From contig CACZAK010000210.1 of assembly GCA_902779075.1 (NCBI GenBank), positions 1 through 7,768 of the forward strand: DNA of 7,768 nt, given 5' to 3'. Position 1 is the stretch's first letter. Each line of letters begins with the position of its first letter. Positions 5,101-7,768 of this stretch are shown piece by piece. The position numbers were made by a program, and so were the translations under genes. This DNA is from an uncultured bacterium. GTDB taxonomy: Bacteria > Verrucomicrobiota > Kiritimatiellia > RFP12 > UBA1067. Below the pieces are notes generated by a model. That model did not search any database, was not told where the DNA came from, and was given only the letters and a program-made list of their open reading frames with translations.

Positions 5101-6394
5101 CGGCGCGCAGACGGCTCCTCTCGCAGGCGAACCCCATCACATGGCTCTCTACGCTTGCCTCAATGCTTGACGAGAGGAGCGAGAAGTCGCGCGTGTCCAC
5201 GGCCTTCAGGAAATCACGAATGAGAGCGAGGTCGCCTCCGGCGTGCCCGCTCTCCTTGTAATTCTCCCCCTGCGGCGGCGTAAACGACCAAGTGTAAGAC
5301 TTGCCCGTGTCGAAGCGGTGCAGCGTAAACGTCTTGCTGTCGCCCTCAATGTAGCCCATTGTGCCCATCACGCGCGTGCGGCGTCCGCCCCACGGAGTGA
5401 AGGCGTCCATCGTGAAGCTCGCGGTCACGCCGCCCTCGAAGAGGAGCGTAGCTACGATGTGGTCCGGTTGGTTGTTGTCCATGCGGTACACGCAGCGTCC
5501 GTAGTCCGTCGTGCGCAGCTTCTCGAGGATCGCCTCCGAGGGACAGTCCTTCTTCAGATCGAACACGTACAGGAACCAGCGCTTGCGGTCGTAGATGTCG
5601 ATGGCGGAGTAGGGACAGGTCTTCTCGTGCGGACATCCATCCGTGCAGCGCGCAGTCGCGCCGGGCGGCGCGTTTTCGGGGCGGAAGAGCGAAAGACATC
5701 CCTCCGCCGATACGCGCACGCAATGTTTGCCGACAAGCCACTTCAGGATGTCGAGGTCGTGGCAGCTCTTCGCTACGATCATCGGAGTCGTGGCCTTGCC
5801 GTCGTGCCAGTTTCCGCGCACGAAGGAATGGGCCATGTGGGCGTACATGACCGGCTCCTGGTGCTGTATGCTCACGACATTGCCGACAAGCCCCGAATCC
5901 AGCGCCTTCTTGAGCGCGCGGAAGTACGGCGAATAGCGAAGCACATGCCCCACCGCGACCATCACGCCCGTCTCGCGCTGGCGTTCAAGCAGGTCGAGAC
6001 ATTGCTGCTCGGTCTGCGCCATTGGTTTTTCGAGAAGTACGTCGTAGCCCTGGCGCATCGCCTCCATCGCCGGCTCGTAGTGGAGGTCGTCGGGAAGCGA
6101 CACAAGCATGATGTCCGCAAGTTTACCGTCTTTCCCCGCGTCAAGCAGTTCGTGGTAGTCGCCGAAACGGCGCTCCGGCGGTATGCCCCATTCGTCGCCC
6201 ATGTGGTTGCGACGCGCGGCGTCGATGTCCGCCACCGCAACCACCCTCACCGTTCCCGGGAACAGTTTTCCGTAGGCGGGGTACTCGTTGCCGCGCGATC
6301 CCGCGCCCATCACGGCCACGGTCAGTTCGCGGCTCGTCTTGATTTCAAGCGGCTCGACCTTCGCAAGTTCCGCAAATGTTTGCTCTATGTCCAT
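5063..6394 (-). CDS. Gfo/Idh/MocA-family NAD(P)-dependent oxidoreductase
   Basis: 443 residues, with no signal peptide, so cytosolic. The N-terminal Rossmann fold shows VAVMGAGSRG (GxGxxG at 30-35), then ADID (55-58) at the end of strand 2 and the family EKP motif (E122-K123-P124). The C-terminal domain has KSCHDLDILKWL (209-220), with K209 and H212 as likely catalytic or substrate residues. A Cys-rich insert, C250-x3-C254-x5-C260 plus C284, may bind a metal; similar CPxxxxCPYSA inserts are known in a subset of this family. Members oxidise or reduce sugars, inositols or sugar acids; the substrate here cannot be told. The start is 1 nt after the esterase stop with no clear ribosome site, so translation probably depends on coupling. 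The last residues (from about 430) look like a non-homologous tail that runs into the vWA gene's 3' end. Confidence 0.9.
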   Translation of the reverse strand: MDIEQTFAELAKVEPLEIKTSRELTVAVMGAGSRGNEYPAYGKLFPGTVRVVAVADIDAARRNHMGDEWGIPPERRFGDYHELLDAGKDGKLADIMLVSLPDDLHYEPAMEAMRQGYDVLLEKPMAQTEQQCLDLLERQRETGVMVAVGHVLRYSPYFRALKKALDSGLVGNVVSIQHQEPVMYAHMAHSFVRGNWHDGKATTPMIVAKSCHDLDILKWLVGKHCVRVSAEGCLSLFRPENAPPGATARCTDGCPHEKTCPYSAIDIYDRKRWFLYVFDLKKDCPSEAILEKLRTTDYGRCVYRMDNNQPDHIVATLLFEGGVTASFTMDAFTPWGGRRTRVMGTMGYIEGDSKTFTLHRFDTGKSYTWSFTPPQGENYKESGHAGGDLALIRDFLKAVDTRDFSLLSSSIEASVESHVMGFACERSRLRAVKGQDQPGCLDR

Positions 6395-6395
6395 G

Positions 6396-7583
6396 TCAGT
6401 CACGCCAGCCGTGGCGGTCAGCGAAGTCCATGTAACGGTTCCAGTCGTAGGGCGCAAGGAAGTGCGGCCCCTTGCGGATATGGTACGAGACGCATCCTTC
6501 CTGCTGCGGCTTCTCCGGCTCGGGATACGCATCCGCCACGAGCCCCTTCTTCCCGTACAGCTCCCATGCTGGCGAAGCCAGCTTCGCCGCCCACCACTCG
6601 CCGCGCGGCCCGGCCCAGTAGTCATCCGTCGCGGACGCCACGCACAGCAGGCGCGGCGCAATCAGCGCGAGCAGTTCGTGCTGGTCGAAGTCCATCGACA
6701 TGTCCTTCCCTGCATACTTACGGTAGTTTTTGCAGAACCAGTACGGGAAGTTCTTGAGGATCTGCTTGATGTTCTCGGACTTCGGGAGCTCGATGTGGTT
6801 CAGCTTCGCGCCGCTGCACCCCGAGTTGTTGGAGCACACCATCGCAAAGCGCTTGTCCGTCACGCCCGCCCAGATCGCGGTCTTCCCGCCGCGCGAGTGC
6901 CCCACAACGCCCACGTGCTTTGCGTCGATGAGCGGCTCGGTCTCCATCCAGTCGAGGATGCGCGAGTCGGCCCAGGCCCACGCGGAAAGCGTCGCCCACG
7001 ACTCGTTGTCGCGTTCGGACTCGGGCTGCACGGCCGGGAAGACTCCCTGCGAGAAGCCAGCGCCCTTCTTGTCCGCCGCCGCGCAGTCGAACCGGAACGC
7101 CGCGGTCGCGTAGCTGCGCGCGATGATTTCCTCGACCGGCCAGAACACCGACGAAAGCCCCTTCTTCTCGTCAAGGGTGCCGCGCTTGATGTTGGCCGCA
7201 AGGACGAACGCCGGCACGGGCTTCTTCGTCTTGGGTATGAACGCCGTGAACGGGAAGGAAAAGGTTCCGTTCGGACCCTTGTACGTCACGCGCACGAGCT
7301 TGCGCACCGCCTTGCCGCCCAACGCCTCGCTCACGTCGTAGACGTCGAACGACACGCGGTCGCGCTCGTTCGCGGCGGCGGGACGGCGTCCGTACTCCTC
7401 GCGCTCAAACAGCGCAAAGAGCTCCGGCGCGCGTACCTTCTCCCATTGCTCTAAGGTAGTGACCTTCTCACCCTTGGCAGTCGTGAGCAGGTCGGGTACG
7501 TTCTTCGGCTCAGGAACTGCCAATCCCACCATAGCCGCGCACGCAGCTGAAGCACAGGCTATCGACTTGACCCTCATCTTCAT
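6396..7583 (-). CDS. CE15-type glucuronoyl esterase (alpha/beta hydrolase), exported
   Basis: 395 residues from the ATG at 7583; a GTG at 7589 and an ATG at 7577 are alternative starts. The numbering below is from the GTG, so subtract 2. A short Sec-type signal peptide covers about residues 5-24. The mature start LEQWEKVRAPELFALFEREE, followed by YGRRP, is typical of bacterial CE15 and related acetylxylan-esterase-like enzymes. The nucleophile elbow is GHSRGGKTAIWAG with Ser232. NNSGCSGAKL (254-263) and E272 follow, as in the CE15 pattern SGCGGAAL...GE. H376 in KGPHFLAP is the likely catalytic His. CE15 enzymes cleave esters of (4-O-methyl)glucuronic acid, such as lignin-xylan cross-links. 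Length fits the family. It sits between a glycoside hydrolase gene (2-nt gap) and a dehydrogenase gene (1-nt gap) in one operon. CE15 is favoured, but exact substrate is not proven. Confidence 0.82.
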   Translation of the reverse strand: MKMRVKSIACASAACAAMVGLAVPEPKNVPDLLTTAKGEKVTTLEQWEKVRAPELFALFEREEYGRRPAAANERDRVSFDVYDVSEALGGKAVRKLVRVTYKGPNGTFSFPFTAFIPKTKKPVPAFVLAANIKRGTLDEKKGLSSVFWPVEEIIARSYATAAFRFDCAAADKKGAGFSQGVFPAVQPESERDNESWATLSAWAWADSRILDWMETEPLIDAKHVGVVGHSRGGKTAIWAGVTDKRFAMVCSNNSGCSGAKLNHIELPKSENIKQILKNFPYWFCKNYRKYAGKDMSMDFDQHELLALIAPRLLCVASATDDYWAGPRGEWWAAKLASPAWELYGKKGLVADAYPEPEKPQQEGCVSYHIRKGPHFLAPYDWNRYMDFADRHGWRD

Positions 7584-7585
7584 TC

Positions 7586-7768
7586 TCACTTAAAACGTAC
7601 AACAACAACTTTGACGGGGCCGATGAGGCCGGAGTCGCGCAGGGCGCTGCCCTTCTTCGGACCCGCGATCGTCCACGTGCGGCGCTTCGCCTCGGGCTGT
7701 CCGGCGTCGAACACGAGACGGTTGTACCACGTGTCGGTCACGGACACCTTGAGCGTGTTCTTCCCGGA
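7586..7768 (-). CDS. C-terminus of a probable glycoside hydrolase (5' part outside window)
   Basis: The final 60 codons are visible, open from the window edge to TGA at 7586-7588. The sequence NTLKVSVTDTWYNRLVFDAG, then KRRTWTIAGP and DSGLIGPVKV, resembles the C-terminal galactose-binding-like domain of GH106-type alpha-L-rhamnosidases and some GH2-like enzymes (pattern N.L.V.VT..W.NRL..D....E.KR.TW...SGL.GPV). Family choice is tentative because the catalytic domain is missing. It is the first visible gene of the leftward operon, and its stop is 2 nt from the esterase ATG. Confidence 0.6.
   Translation of the reverse strand, partial: SGKNTLKVSVTDTWYNRLVFDAGQPEAKRRTWTIAGPKKGSALRDSGLIGPVKVVVVRFK

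Noticed and set aside
5243..6757. 504-codon plus-strand frame opposite the oxidoreductase
   Set aside because: Antisense shadow of a well-supported Gfo/Idh/MocA gene; the product is Arg/His/Val-rich with no domain.
6288..7454. 388-codon plus-strand frame opposite the esterase
   Set aside because: Antisense shadow of the CE15-type gene; high-GC codon bias keeps the opposite frame open.
1..7768. CRISPR arrays, tRNA genes, rRNA genes, transposase genes
   Set aside because: No regularly spaced repeats, no cloverleaf or rRNA-like sequence, and no transposase motifs seen by eye on either strand.

Overview
The window looks like a high-GC member of the Verrucomicrobiota/Kiritimatiellota/Lentisphaerota group, probably from a gut or other polysaccharide-rich habitat. 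This is inferred from gene content: a secreted BspA-type leucine-rich-repeat protein, REP-like intergenic hairpins, a sigma-like regulator next to a YfbK-type von Willebrand factor A (vWA) membrane protein, and a carbohydrate-esterase operon. No rRNA or marker gene is present, so the assignment is tentative.

Layout. (1) 1-792, minus: the 5' part of a secreted BspA-like LRR gene. Its frame is broken by an exact 8-bp tandem duplication at 438-453; beyond it the LRR frame stays open to the window edge. (2) 793-1771: about 1 kb with no convincing protein gene. It holds the LRR gene's leader and promoter, a heptamer tandem repeat, two 18-bp palindromic direct repeats, a cluster of GC-rich REP-like hairpins, and an extended -10 promoter for the next operon. 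(3) 1772-5100, plus: two closely spaced genes, a clade-specific sigma-70/HTH-like protein and an 822-residue single-pass membrane protein with a cytosolic N-terminal domain and an extracytoplasmic YfbK/vWA/DUF3520 module. (4) 7768-5063, minus: three nearly contiguous genes read leftward. These are the last 60 codons of a probable glycoside hydrolase, a CE15-type glucuronoyl esterase, and a Gfo/Idh/MocA NAD(P)-dependent oxidoreductase. The third gene converges on the vWA gene, and the two coding regions overlap tail to tail by 38 bp.

How the parts may work together. The sigma-like/vWA pair has the form of a membrane-coupled transcription switch: a DNA-binding partner followed by a membrane protein with a large cytosolic N-terminus and an extracytoplasmic ligand-binding (MIDAS) domain. 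This is inferred from order, spacing and topology. The minus-strand operon fits plant cell-wall glycan breakdown: a glycosidase trims, an exported esterase frees glucuronate esters, and a cytosolic dehydrogenase handles a released sugar. The parts most worth a second look are the broken, mosaic LRR gene, the sigma/vWA module, and the repeat-filled intergenic region.
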